DNA of 64,000 bases from Capsicum annuum. Its lineage: Eukaryota; Streptophyta; Magnoliopsida; Solanales; Solanaceae. The position numbers and the translations under genes are program-made. The DNA lies in assembly GCF_002878395.1 (NCBI RefSeq), contig NC_061115.1, positions 218,986,954 through 219,050,953 on the forward strand, given 5' to 3'. Shown here one piece after another: positions 1-9,993 of this stretch. The notes below the pieces were generated by a model that was given only the letters and a program-made list of their open reading frames with translations, was not told where the DNA came from and searched no databases. The first letter of the stretch is position 1. Each line of letters begins with the position of its first letter.

Positions 1-816
1 ATTTTAGGACACCCCCCACCCAACCCCCCAAAACAAAAAAAAATGATATGAATTAACTATATACCATGTATAATCATTTATTAGTAATATTTACATATAG
101 TCATATTTAACAAACATAGGATATACTATTCACATTACTAATTTTTTAAAAAAAATATATTTTATATTTTAGAAGAGAAAAAAAGTTATTTAATATATAA
201 TTTTTTACACATCTACCATGTTCAAATAGTGGAATAGCAATCAAATGAGATGTTTATATACTTTAATGATTAAGATTACTAAATATTTTTCTTAAAGAAC
301 ACAAAAAACATAAAAAGAAAAAAAAAAAAAGATAATTGGACCAAAATATAGTCCTTCTATTAAAAGCTAACACTCCTACCCCACCATGACACATATAGTA
401 AATGTGTAGCATGAAACATTAATTAAATATAATATAAAAATTATAAATCTTAGTCTCTATATATATAGCTATACATTAAGATAACAATCAATATTCCAAC
501 TCTTTTGCTTTTCTTGTAGAGAATTACAAAGAGTTTTTAATATTTGTGGGGACTTTGAATATTGTTTTGGACAATCTATTGAGTCTTTTTTTCACACACT
601 ATTTGCTTACCTACTTTCAATCTACTACAAAGTTTCAAAAAAGAAAAAAAAATACATTATATATCAATCACATTACCATAAATTCACTCAAAATTCATCT
701 CATTTTTTGCCAATTGTTCTAATGTTCTCTCCATAAACATACACCAAAATCTCGAATTTTCGATTGAATAATTCGTCGTTCAAAAATTCTTTATACTGTC
801 AGTGTGGTGACGAGTA
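1..816 (+). promoter_or_regulatory. Upstream region and 5' leader of the ABCG gene
   Basis: AT-rich non-coding DNA before the ABCG start codon. A TATA-like run lies at about 457-468 (CTATATATATAG), which would put transcription start near 490-500 and give a leader of roughly 320 nt; this is inference from position only. A TAA lies directly before the ATG in another frame. No other gene is visible here. Confidence 0.4.
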
Positions 817-1749
817 ATGTCGAAAATAGTAGCGGAGAATATGTTGCAAGGTGGAGAAAGTGGACAATTTTATGATCATCAAAGAGTACAACAACAATCC
901 ATGCAAATGTCGCAAGCTAGCGCGTACTCTTCACCCACCTTAGGTCAAATGCTAAAGCGCGTGGGCGACGTAAGAAAAGAAGTCACCGGCGATGAAACTC
1001 CGGTGCATCGGATTCTCGATATGAGTGAAACTTCAAGCATGTCCCAACATTCTCTCCCTTTTATACTCTCATTCAACAACCTCACCTATAGAGTAAAAAC
1101 TCGCCGGAAAATGACTTTTCCGGCTATTCTCCGGCGACCACCTGTCACCGAGGATGATCCCATCCCCGGAGAAAATCTTTTCACGAGGACTAAAGTCCTC
1201 CTGAATGATATCTCTGGGGAGGCTAGGGACGGCGAGATAGTCGCCGTCCTAGGAGCATCAGGATCAGGAAAATCGACCCTGATAGATGGACTCGCTAATA
1301 GGATAGCGAAGGAGAGCCTTGGAGGAACGATAACATTAAATGGCGAACCGCTCGATTCGAGATTATTAAAAGTAATATCAGCATACGTCATGCAAGATGA
1401 TCTTTTATATCCTATGTTAACAGTTGAAGAGACATTAATGTTTGCAGCTGAATTTAGATTGCCTCGTACTTTGTCAAAATCAAAGAAGAAATTGAGAGTA
1501 CAAGCTTTGATTGATCAATTGGGACTACGTAATGCTGCAAAAACTATCATTGGTGATGAGGTACGTACTACGACTCTGTTTACTATTCTTTGTCTTGAGC
1601 CGAGGGTATATCGGAAACAACCTCTCTACTTCTCCGGAGGTAGTGGTATGGACTGCGTACATTTTATGCTCTCCAAACCCCCACTATGTGGGAATACACT
1701 AGGTTTATTGTTGTTGTATTCTTCGTCCTTTGTCAGCATTAATACATTA

Positions 1750-1784
<35 letters not shown>

Positions 1785-3780
1785 CCCCTTCGGCGAAAAA
1801 CTATACTATTTATACATGATTTAATTTTTTTTTATGTGTATACAATTTGTTCCTATGTTTATTTCTGAACCCCCTTAGTGAAAATCCTGGCTCCGCTATT
1901 GTGTGTGTGTTCACCTGAAGCATACATTAATGTTTTTTACTTCTTTAGCTTAAGGTTTATATATAAAGTCGTATGTGATATACATTATATATACAGTATA
2001 ATTTATATGTGTGTGTGTGTGTTCACCTGAGGCATATACTAATGTTTTTTACTTCTTTAGCTTAAGGTTTATGTATAAAGTAGTACGTGATATATGTTAT
2101 ATATACAGTATAATTTTTTATCGATGAACTTTTTGCTAAGGATAGCTTCGCCCCGGAAGACAATATCTGTAACACACTTTTACTGTTTATTATATTTTTC
2201 TTGATCCTACGTAAACATGAAATGCTTCGTTGATCATATTTTTGAACATTTAAATTTACTATTTTCAACAGGGTCATCGTGGAGTCTCCGGTGGTGAACG
2301 AAGGCGAGTGTCGATAGGAATTGATATTATTCATGACCCCATCATATTGTTTCTTGACGAACCAACTTCAGGTCTTGATTCGACTAGTGCATACATGGTG
2401 GTGAAAGTTCTTCAAAGAATTGCTCAGAGTGGAAGTATTGTGATCATGTCAATTCACCAACCAAGTTATCGAATCCTCGGGTTATTGGATCGGATGCTCT
2501 TCTTGTCTCGTGGTCAAACGGTCTATAGCGGGTCACCTATGAACCTCCCACATTTCTTTGCTGATTTCGGTCACCCTATACCTGATAGTGAAAATCGAAC
2601 AGAGTTTGCCCTGGACTTAATTCGCGAGTTAGAAGGATCCCCAGGAGGGACAAAAAGTCTGGTTGAGTTCAACAAAACATGGCAAAATACTAAAAGGAGT
2701 AATCAAAATCTCGAAACAGTAACACCTACACATGGTTTGTCATTGAAAGAAGCGATTAGCGCAAGCATTTCTAGAGGTAAATTGGTTTCAGGTACAACAA
2801 GTGATATTCATACTAGTCCGGCTTCAATGGTTCCTACTTACGCGAATCCCTTTTGGAAAGAAATGATTGTGTTGTCTCAGAGATCTTTCACGAATTCTTG
2901 GAGGGTGCCCGAGCTATTTGGCATCCGGCTAGGGGCTATCGTGGTCACCGGGTTCATCCTAGCTACCATGTTTTGGCAACTTGATGATTCCCCTAAAGGG
3001 GTTCAAGAAAGACTCGGTTTCTTTGCATTCGCGATGTCAACAACTTTCTACACTTGCGCGGACGCCTTGCCTGTTTTCCTACAAGAAAGGTACATTTTCA
3101 TGAGGGAAACCGCTTACAATGCTTATCGAAGATCTTCATATTGTCTCTCTCATGCTATAGTTTCTCTACCAGCATTGATCTTTCTTTCATTTGCATTCGC
3201 CGCGATAACATTCTGGGCTGTAGGTCTGGATGGTGGATTCTCCGGGTTCTTGTTCTATTTCGCGATAATCCTAGCCTCATTCTGGGCCGGGAACTCATTC
3301 GTGACATTCCTATCCGGTGTAGTCCCTAGTGTCATGTTGGGTTACACGATTGTTGTCGCGATCCTAGCCTACTTCCTCCTATTCTCTGGGTTCTTCATGA
3401 ACCGCGACCGGATCCCACCTTATTGGATTTGGTTTCACTACCTATCTCTGGTGAAATATCCTTACGAAGCCGTTTTACAAAATGAATTTGATGATCCAAC
3501 TAAGTGTTTTGTCAAAGGGATTCAAATGTTTGATAATTCACCACTTGGAAATGTACCAAATGCATTGAAAGAAAAATTGTTGAACACAATGAGTAACACA
3601 TTGAATGTTAAAATTAGTAGTTCAACATGTGTTACTACTGGGGCTGACATTTTGGTTCAACAAGGGATAACTGATTTAAGTAAAATGAGTTGTTTGTGGA
3701 TTACTATTGCATGGGGATTTTTCTTTAGGGTTTTGTTTTACTTTAGTTTGTTACTTGGAAGTAAAAACAAGAGAAGGTGA
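817..3780 (+). CDS. ABCG (WBC) half-size ABC transporter, ABCG1/2/6/16/20-like clade
   Basis: Two exons, 817-1560 and 2272-3780, with a GT-AG intron at a codon boundary, give 750 residues, normal for plant ABCG half-transporters. Seen in order: Walker [10 protein letters not shown] (146-154), ABC signature VSGGE (253-257), Walker B ending LFLDE (272-278), switch histidine in MSIHQPS (310), then a C-terminal ABC2 membrane domain from about residue 464 to 742 with about six hydrophobic segments and a basic KNKRR tail. The nucleotide-binding domain precedes the membrane domain, the reverse order typical of ABCG. Known: half-transporters dimerise in the plasma membrane; this clade exports acyl lipids for suberin and pollen wall. 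The N-terminal extension and the block before Walker A resemble that clade; the exact paralogue is uncertain. Relatives in Arabidopsis are, as I recall, mostly intronless, so the intron between Walker A and the signature is notable. Confidence 0.93.
1594..1717 (+). repeat. TS-SINE / RTE-LINE type 3' tail in the ABCG intron
   Basis: A Solanaceae-wide repeat that begins near CTTGAGCCGAGGG, contains GGTATGGACTGCGTACA, and ends in TTG repeats. The same module recurs in both orientations throughout the window. I infer a truncated TS-type SINE or the matching RTE LINE end; no tRNA-like head is visible here. Confidence 0.7.
1754..1786. repeat. (TA)n microsatellite
   Basis: About 16 uninterrupted TA units inside the ABCG intron, next to the SINE/LINE tail. 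Likely length-polymorphic. Confidence 0.9.
1901..2116 (+). repeat. Tandem duplication (about 112 bp x 2) in the ABCG intron
   Basis: Two adjacent copies start with a GT microsatellite followed by TTCACCTGA and end with TATACAGTATAATTT. They differ at only a few positions and lie between a MITE-end-like piece (about 1866-1899, ending CTGGCTCCGC) and exon 2. Confidence 0.85.
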
Positions 3781-3800
3781 TGTAACACAACTCAATCGAT

Positions 3801-3948
3801 CGGCCGACAGTCTGTCACAAAGGTGAATTCAGAAATTCAAATACAGATCGAGTTTGAGTTCAAGACAAGATCCGCCCGGCCGACAGTCTGTCAGACAGGT
3901 GAATTCAGAATTTGAATACAGATCGAGTCTGAGCTCAAGACAAGATCC
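3801..3948 (+). repeat. Tandem duplication (76-bp period) in the ABCG 3' UTR
   Basis: Two copies starting CGGCCGACAGTCTGTCA lie 21 bp after the stop codon, the second starting at 3877. Each copy contains an inner GACAGTCTGTC palindrome. It would be carried in the mRNA. Confidence 0.85.
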
Positions 3949-4075
3949 ATTTTCACGCTATGGAATGTTCGTCTTTTTTTCTTTCTTTTCTTTTCTTTTT
4001 TTTTTTTTGGAAGAAAAAATGTATTTTTTTAGATTTTTTTTTTCACTTGAAATGTGTACTCTTTTATTGTAATAG

Positions 4076-4081
4076 AATAAA
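4076..4081 (+). terminator. Poly(A) signal AATAAA of the ABCG gene
   Basis: A canonical AATAAA lies about 300 bp after the stop codon, in T-rich DNA typical of a plant 3' end. The assignment rests on position. Confidence 0.5.
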
Positions 4082-4182
4082 TGTAATATTTTTTTGACAT
4101 TCTAATTGATTGATTATTGTCTCAAAGTTGAGTCTAGAACTTCAAGGTACTTTTTGATTGTATTTGAACAAAATTAATTTTT

Positions 4183-4474
4183 GAGATAAGCATTCAGTAA
4201 ATCTAAACTATGGTCAAAGTTGTTACGACACACTCCAACTTAACAGGGGTTCTATTACCTCCCTGAACTCAATTTTAATAATTTTTTGTCAGTCTTTTGT
4301 GCTGACATGGCACCTTTATTACATAAAATGGGGCCCACATCAAAGGTATCACGTCAGCCAAAAAGGGTGACAAAAATACGCTAAAATTGAGGTCAGAAGG
4401 TAATTGGACCCCTGTGTAGTTGGAGTGTGTCGTAGTAAATTTGATCATAGTTCAGGGTACTTGATGCTTTACTC
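4183..4474. mobile_element. Long-armed foldback MITE, copy 1
   Basis: An imperfect inverted repeat over almost its whole length. The left arm has CGACACACTCCAACTT and the right arm AGTTGGAGTGTGTCG. The centre is TTACATAAAATGGGGCCCAC, flanked by ACGTCAG motifs. It encodes nothing. Further copies lie at 5346-5666 and 7287-7930. Confidence 0.85.
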
Positions 4475-5345
4475 TGATTTTTTTTTTTTTTGACAACATG
4501 ACTAAATTATTGTTATTATTATGTCAAGAGTTTGTTTGGTGCAAAGTAGGTGAAATTGAAATAAGACAAGAAACAGAAAGTTGCTTGAAGCAAATGAATA
4601 GTACCCATGCCCATGTAGGTCACCAAACTGCTAATGGACTTAAATCTTTTTATTGCTCTTAGCTAAAAATAAATAAAAAAAATAAATAAAAAATAATAAT
4701 AATAATAATGAAAACTTATTGTTAATCTGCCATTAAATAGGATTAATGATGAAATTTCTTATCTAGCTATAGAATTTGTCCGTCGATAATTTCTATTTTT
4801 AGTAGTGCATAGAGAAGGTCTATGTATATATATATGATTAACTTCAGATATTATTTGAACTTGTGTTGAAAGAATTGAGTTTATAAAGTAATTAATCAAA
4901 TTCAATTGTATTTTCATGTTAATGTTTTAATCTAGTTTTTCTTTCAAAGTGATTTTCTTGAGTCGAGAGCATCAGAAATATATAGTTTTTGTACGTTGTA
5001 AAGGTAAAAGTAAGGTCTGCATATATTCCGACCTCTCATAATCTCATTTATGAAAATATATTGAGTATGTCGTTGTAGTATAAAGTGTGACTTGACGTGA
5101 CATTTTAGCACTCTTGTTTTCTATGCTTTTGTAGGACAACCATATAATTTATACTACATATCAGATTGAGTCGATCGAGTTTAAATGAAGCAACATGAAC
5201 AGTGAAGACTCAGCTAAGCATAACAAACATACTTATTATAGAACTGAATGAAGTAATTAAAAATACGTGAATTAATCCACTGTTTGGTTGATAGATACCT
5301 TACTAGGTGAAACTATCATCACATTTTCAAGACAAAAATAAAGAA
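4475..5345. other. Intergenic DNA without a recognisable gene
   Basis: AT-rich DNA with low-complexity AAATAA/AAT runs at about 4665-4710. A degenerate TS-type tail (AAGTAAGGTCTGC) lies at about 5005-5040. Nothing else is supported. Confidence 0.6.
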
Positions 5346-5666
5346 GAGATAAGCATTCAGTACCCCTCGAACTATAGCCAAAATTGCTACGACATACTTC
5401 AACTTCACAGGGGTCCTATTACCTCTCTGAATTCAATTTTAGCGTATTTTTGTCACTCTTTTGTGCTGATATGATACCTTTACTTTATTACATAAAAATA
5501 GGGTCCACGTCAAAGATATCACATCAGCTAAAAAGGTGTCACGTCAGCTAAAAAGGGTGACAAAAATACGTTAAAATTGAGTTCGAGGGTAATAGGACCA
5601 TTGTAATGTTGAAGCGTGTCGTAACAAATTTGGTCATAGTTCGGGAAGGTAATAGATGTTTTACTC
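5346..5666. mobile_element. Long-armed foldback MITE, copy 2
   Basis: Same family as copy 1, including the outer GAGATAAGCATTCAGTA end. It has a small internal duplication of the CACRTCAGCTAAAAAGG segment near its centre, which makes it longer than copy 1. Confidence 0.85.
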
Positions 5667-5755
5667 AATAAAGAATTTAGATCTACTTAGGTGTTAAACT
5701 ACCTTTCCAACAAGTTCATCTATTGATCAACCACTCAAACCTAAATAATTACTTA

Positions 5756-6165
5756 GAATAATCTACATTAATCTATAACGTATAACTCATTCTTAATCAG
5801 AAGTCTTGAGTTCGAACTCTGACGTGGAGTCGACTTTGTTAGGGAGAAGTTTACACCCCAATGTAGGACTTTTCTACAAATTTGAACTTAGAATAATCTA
5901 CATTATTAGTCCATAACATATAACTCATCCCTAATCAGAAGTCTTGGATTCGAACCCTGGCATGGAGTCGAATTTGTTAGGGAGCAGTTTACACCCCAAT
6001 GTAGGACTTTCCGACAAATTTGAACTTAGAATAATCTACATTAATCTATAACGTATAACTCATACTTAATCAGAATTCTTGGGTTCGAACTCTGGCATGA
6101 AGACGGCTCCCACTTTCTAACAAATTTAAATTTAATCGGGCCCCAATACAGATATCGAACACTGA
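5756..6165 (+). repeat. Tandem array, about 137-bp period, three copies
   Basis: Copies start near 5756, 5891 and 6029 with GAATAATCTACATTA. Each holds a GGTTCGAAC-like box followed by CTGGCATGGAGTCG and CACCCCAATGTAGGACTTT. The box resembles a pol III B box, so the unit may derive from a SINE. The third copy is truncated. Confidence 0.75.
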
Positions 6166-6366
6166 GTGAAAACCCAAAAATAAAAAGCATAACTCAATGA
6201 TCATAACCAATTTCAACTAATTAAGCTTTTTTATCTTTATGTAGTTACTAGTTGGTGATCTAATTAATCATAAGTTCACCTATAATATACAGTGTATATA
6301 TATTTCTGTGTGAATATGTATACATGTCCCATTTATCATCTTTCTTGTCATAATAAAATTACAATT

Positions 6367-8387
6367 ATGGAAAAACCTCTTCTAATTTTTGTAGTTTTAA
6401 TTCTAAGTTTAATTATAATTTCAAGTTCAGCTACTAATTACATTGTGGGTGATAGTTCTGGCTGGGATATTAGTACTGATCTTGATACATGGTTAGTAGG
6501 AAAGAGATTCAAGATTGGAGATGTACTCGGTAAGTATCATCGATCGTATTATTTTAACTCGATAAGTATCATCGATCGTATTATTTTAACTCGGTAAATA
6601 TCATCGATCCTATTATTTTAATATCAGTTTGAGTTATATACACTGACAATTTCAAAAATGTCTATACTATCAACGTAATTTAACCGGTTTTTTAGGGTAT
6701 CTTACAATAAGCTAGATACAGATATACTTGTCGCTGTTGGTCAACTTAACCTAATAGCGTAAAATTTCTTGGAGAAAGGGTTTAATTTTGAAAAATGCCC
6801 TTCCACTCTACGGAGTATCTTAATTTTAGTACTTCCTTCGTCCCAAATTATGTGTCATCATTTTCTTTTTAATCCATCCCAAAATAAGTGTCGTCTTTCT
6901 TTATTTGTCAACTTTTTAAAGGTACAATTAGTCTTTTACCCTTATTGGTCCCACTTAATTAAAAAAAAAATATATTGGCACATTTTTTGATAAAGGATAA
7001 TTTGGTAAACTTTACCAAGTCTTCCCGTATTTCTTAAACTCTGTGCCCGGTCAAATGGCCACACATAAAATGGGACGGAGGGAATGAAGCTCCAACATGA
7101 AGTATAACGAAGATAATTTTAGACCATAATCAAAAGAAGAGGGCAAATTTAGACCTTCTCTTTCATAATATTTGCTAAAGTCAAGAGCAAATACGAGCCG
7201 ATTTTCTAATGACAAGGGTATGAATTATCGTAAAACTAATATATTTCATATAATAAAGCGTAAATTTGAACCTTTTTTTTTCAAATGTAAAACATCTAGT
7301 ATCTCCCATAACTATGACCAAATTTGCTACGATACACTCCAACTACACGGGGTTTCTATTACCCTAACTAAATTTTAGAGTATTTTTGTCAACCTTTTTA
7401 GCTGATGTGGCATTTTTGTCAACATTTTAGCTGACGTGGCACCTTTAATTACATGGGTCCCATTTTATGTAATAAAGGTGTCACGTCGGGGATGAACCAA
7501 AAGGCCGCCCTCGTGTCCCTCGCTTCGTCGTGCGAAGTCGTGTTCCATGCGTCGCTTCTAGCCCAGATTCTAACTTAGAGGCGTTCAGTCATGATCCAGC
7601 ACACGGTAGCTTCGCCGCCCCATACTCCCCCGAAATTCAAAAACTTTGATTTCTCATAAGGTGCCGGCAGAGTCCTAAAAGCAACATCCCTGATAAACAC
7701 AAAATGGTGACAAAAATATGCTATAATTGAGTTAGGAGGTAATACGACCCTGTGAAGTTAGAGTGAGTCGCTTAGAGTGAGTCGCAGCAACTTTGATCGT
7801 CGATCCCTGATAAACACTAAATGGTGACAAAAATATGCTATAATTGAGTTAGGGGCTATAGGGACCCTGTAAAGTTGGAGTGTGTCATAGCAGCTTTTAT
7901 CATAGTTCGAGGGTACTGGATGCGTATCTCTTCTACATCATAACATAAACTCTATCAGCATCTAACAATCAATAACTGCTTATATTTTTTTGCAGTGTTT
8001 CAATATTCATCATCCCATAGTGTATCTGAGGTAACAAAGGCGAATTTCGAGGGGTGCAACACGAACAGCGTGTTAGATTCGAGCAAAACTGGCAACACGT
8101 CTTTCCCCTTGACAACGCGAGGGGACAGATACTATGTTTGTGGCAATAGATTGCATTGCCTTGGAGGAATGAAACTTCATGTAAATGTAGACGATGAAAA
8201 TAATGCTGCAGCAGAATCTCCTGCCGCCGCTGCACCAGACGGAGGAGGGGGCTCGTTTTCGCCTTCTTCAAAGAGCAAAAATCCATCATATGTTCCTAGT
8301 TTTGCTTTGTGTAATGTTCATGTTGGATTGGATTCTATAGTACTTGTACTTCTTGGTTACTTGTGTTTAGCATTTTCACTGCTGTAA
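6367..8387 (+). CDS. Uclacyanin-like phytocyanin (blue copper protein), probably GPI-anchored
   Basis: Exons 6367-6529 and 7996-8387 join within a codon and give 184 residues. The start gives a clear signal peptide (about residues 1-22), followed by NYIVGDSSGWD, the usual first strand of a plastocyanin-like domain. All four type-1 copper ligands are present: His62, Cys103, His108 and Met113, with C-x4-H-x4-M spacing; Cys75 and Cys109 would form the family disulfide. Met as axial ligand fits uclacyanins rather than stellacyanins (Gln) or early nodulin-like proteins (ligands lost). After the domain come an Ala/Pro/Gly/Ser-rich linker and a hydrophobic C-terminus typical of GPI addition. Known: these are extracellular or cell-wall proteins of uncertain redox role. 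The intron (6530-7995) is loaded with repeats but both splice sites are canonical. Confidence 0.9.
6528..6623 (+). repeat. Triplicated 32-bp repeat spanning the phytocyanin splice donor
   Basis: Three head-to-tail 32-bp copies start at 6528, 6560 and 6592. Copy 1 holds the exon end and the GTAAGT donor. Copy 2 reads CGATAAGT and so loses the GT. Copy 3 reads CGGTAAAT and keeps a weaker GT. Confidence 0.9.
6832..7084. mobile_element. Stowaway-like MITE in the phytocyanin intron
   Basis: The left end CTTCCTTCGTCCCA and the right end TGGGACGGAGGGAA are inverted copies of the Stowaway (Tc1/mariner) terminal motif. A TA precedes the left end. The interior is AT-rich and non-coding. Confidence 0.75.
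7287..7930. mobile_element. Long-armed foldback MITE, copy 3, interrupted and partly duplicated
   Basis: The left arm (7287-7486) and right arm match copies 1 and 2. Between them sits about 200 bp of rDNA-derived sequence. The right arm occurs twice in tandem (from about 7689 and 7801), each time starting CCCTGATAAACAC. It lies wholly within the phytocyanin intron. Confidence 0.8.
7549..7689 (-). pseudogene. Chimeric rDNA fragment: 18S segment fused to a 26S segment
   Basis: Read on the minus strand, 7689-7620 matches 18S rRNA as I remember it (ATGTTGCTTTTAGGACTC, then GGCACCTTATGAGAAATCAA and GGGGGAGTATGG). From 7617 to 7549 it continues as the 3' region of 26S rRNA (CGAAGCTACCGTGTGCTGG, then TGACTGAACGCCTCTAAG and GGGCTAGAAGCGACGC). 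The two pieces keep the same orientation but lack everything that normally lies between them. Sequence at about 7487-7548 continues beyond the 26S match and is not assigned. Confidence 0.85.
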
Positions 8388-8660
8388 ATTTGAAAGTTGA
8401 TAGTAAAAAGTGCACCTATATTATCCAGAATGTTTTCGAGTTTCGTACCTGAACTATCAATATGCGAGTTTCCTACCTGAACTATCGCGAACTGCTTGTC
8501 TAATATTCATGTTGGATTGGATTCTATGGTACTTGTACTTCTTGGTTACTTGTTCTTAGCATTTTCACTAGTGTAAATTTGAAAGTTCATAGTAAAAAGT
8601 GCACCTATATTAACTCAAAACTTTTTCGAGTTTCATACTTAAACTATCAGTATGCAACAG
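8312..8660 (+). repeat. 189-bp offset duplication of the phytocyanin C-terminus and 3' flank
   Basis: Sequence from TAATGTTCATGTTGGATTGG through the stop codon and the beginning of the 3' UTR recurs 189 bp downstream (from 8501). The offset is a multiple of three, and the second copy still encodes a hydrophobic tail ending in a stop. The first copy's stop (TAA at 8385-8387) keeps it out of the protein. Confidence 0.9.
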
Positions 8661-9120
8661 CGGCGAACCCAAGATTTAGGGGTCGTGGGTGCACGGAAGG
8701 TTTGAACACACATATTGACGTCCAAAGTTTTACGATTTCACATGGAAACTAACGCACCCAGCTATCTTCTTGGCTTACTGGGTGCTTTTCTAAATCTTAT
8801 ACCAAATTTTATACATTTTTATATAATTATATACCTAACCTGCGTCAAATCTAATGGGTGCTAGAGCACCAAAAGTTTGGCTATAGGTCCGCCCCTGGTA
8901 TACAAGTTCCTACGTAAACTATCACCAGCTGCTTGTCAAGACACACCTCATCTACCAATCGTTTGCTTTTTCTACCTGAACAACAGTGATATTTCTGGTA
9001 GGAAAAGTGAATAAGTGATAGCTGAGCTATGCTTTGATAAACAGATCATGGTAGTTCAAGTACGAAACTCACACACCTAATAGTCCATGTATGAAACTTG
9101 AAAAAAAAGGAATATTTTAC
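8405..9120. mobile_element. Foldback MITE with TTTCGTACCTGAACTAT arms, interrupted
   Basis: The left arm lies at about 8405-8500 and again, duplicated, at 8590-8657. The right arm (about 9045-9115) carries GTAGTTCAAGTACGAAACT and ATGTATGAAACTTGAAAAA, inverted relative to the left. A hAT-type MITE is inserted within it. Confidence 0.65.
8658..8897. mobile_element. hAT-type MITE with 8-bp target duplication
   Basis: The termini CAGCGGCGAACC and GGTCCGCCCCTG are imperfect inverted repeats of the hAT kind. The flanks GTATGCAA (8650-8657) and GTATACAA (8898-8905) form an 8-bp target-site duplication with one mismatch. The interrupted sequence matches the uninterrupted copy near 8455-8500. Non-coding, 240 bp. 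Confidence 0.85.
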
Positions 9121-9363
9121 GTGTGTTTCTGACCCTTCACTCCAAATTTGAAGATTTCCAAGTCAAAACATTTGATTGTACATCGGCTCTTCTGGCAAGT
9201 CTGATTATCCTTATCGTTGTTTATGTCTCGAGTTGGAACAAATTACTATAATTCGTCCCTTGCCCCTATATATTAGTCGACATTTTTCACAAATTTTATG
9301 CATTTTCCAATTATGATATCATTAGAACTTAAAACTTACATCTAGAATTAGAAACAGTTTCCG
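9121..9363. other. Intergenic DNA, nothing recognised
   Basis: Unique-looking sequence between the phytocyanin flank repeats and the next SINE fragment. No coding signal or repeat was recognised. Confidence 0.5.
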
Positions 9364-9450
9364 GTAGAAATGCAAGGTAACGTTACGTACAATAGACCCT
9401 TGTGATCCGGCCCTTCCCCTGACCCCACACATAGTAGTAGCTTTAATGAG
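9364..9450 (+). mobile_element. Au-type SINE, 3' half
   Basis: AGAAATGCAAGGTAAC, then CAATAGACCCTTGTG and CCGGCCCTTCCCCTGACCCC, is the 3' half of the plant Au SINE as I remember it. The tRNA-like head is absent. It lies about 115 bp beyond the stop of the small minus-strand gene. Confidence 0.75.
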
Positions 9451-9564
9451 TGATATAATAAGCAGAAAACCATTGTATGAAGAAGTTGAGAATAAAAGGC
9501 TTTGCCAACATGACTATATTGTTCCTCAAGATGCATGTACGCATGCATGCTGAACTCATAAAAC

Positions 9565-9993
9565 TTAAATTCTGAATCGAGGGCATCTGTTCACGAGAGC
9601 ATAACTTCTAGAGCTCAGACAGACGCCCTTGTTAACGTCCAGTTCCTCGAAATCGCAAGGCTTGTTTTCATCAATTCTACCTAATATTCCTACCCTAGTG
9701 CTATAACATCTCAAAGTATATTCTTTTGTGTATAATCCTGCATAATCTCGAATGTTATCAGTTCTGGTACGTAGACCTAACTCTCGTCTCGTATTCATAT
9801 TGCTGAAGCTCTTGGGGAGTTGTTGAGGTATTCGATGAGCCGGAACTGTACAAGTCATGATAACACCACCACCTTGACCAACTTGTTGAGCACAATCAAA
9901 CATTGTTTTCATGTATAATTTTCTGGCTTTGCCTAAGACCTTAAAGGGTGCTAGGATATAATTGATCAACTTGTTCTTGGTTTTAGTTCCCAT
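9565..9993 (-). CDS. Small conserved plant protein of unknown function
   Basis: Single-exon frame of 142 residues from the ATG at 9993. An in-frame ATG at 10062 would add 23 residues, but those are translated from repeat sequence, so the inner start is preferred. Visible blocks are an N-terminal helix-like KVLGKARKLYMKTMFDC, LPKSFS at about 56-61, GRIDENKPCDFEELDV at about 105-120 and SRSYALVNR near the C-terminus. I recall the same blocks (K-A-R-D-x-Y near the start, GRIDE..PCDF near the end) in a family of uncharacterised small plant proteins; no function is assigned. There is no signal peptide or membrane segment. The upstream DNA is part of a tandem array, so promoter elements may have been reshaped. 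Confidence 0.68.
   Translation of the reverse strand: MGTKTKNKLINYILAPFKVLGKARKLYMKTMFDCAQQVGQGGGVIMTCTVPAHRIPQQLPKSFSNMNTRRELGLRTRTDNIRDYAGLYTKEYTLRCYSTRVGILGRIDENKPCDFEELDVNKGVCLSSRSYALVNRCPRFRI

Noticed and set aside
1561..1824. Reading through the ABCG intron (an open frame continues past the donor)
   Set aside because: The read-through part is repeat-derived and lacks the ABC signature, Walker B and membrane domain; splicing to 2272 restores all of them.
6292..6366. Longer N-terminus for the phytocyanin
   Set aside because: The upstream in-frame ATG adds 25 residues with no signal character; the ATG at 6367 gives a standard signal peptide.
7549..7689. Functional rRNA gene
   Set aside because: Only about 140 bp, chimeric and inside an intron; a pseudogene fragment.
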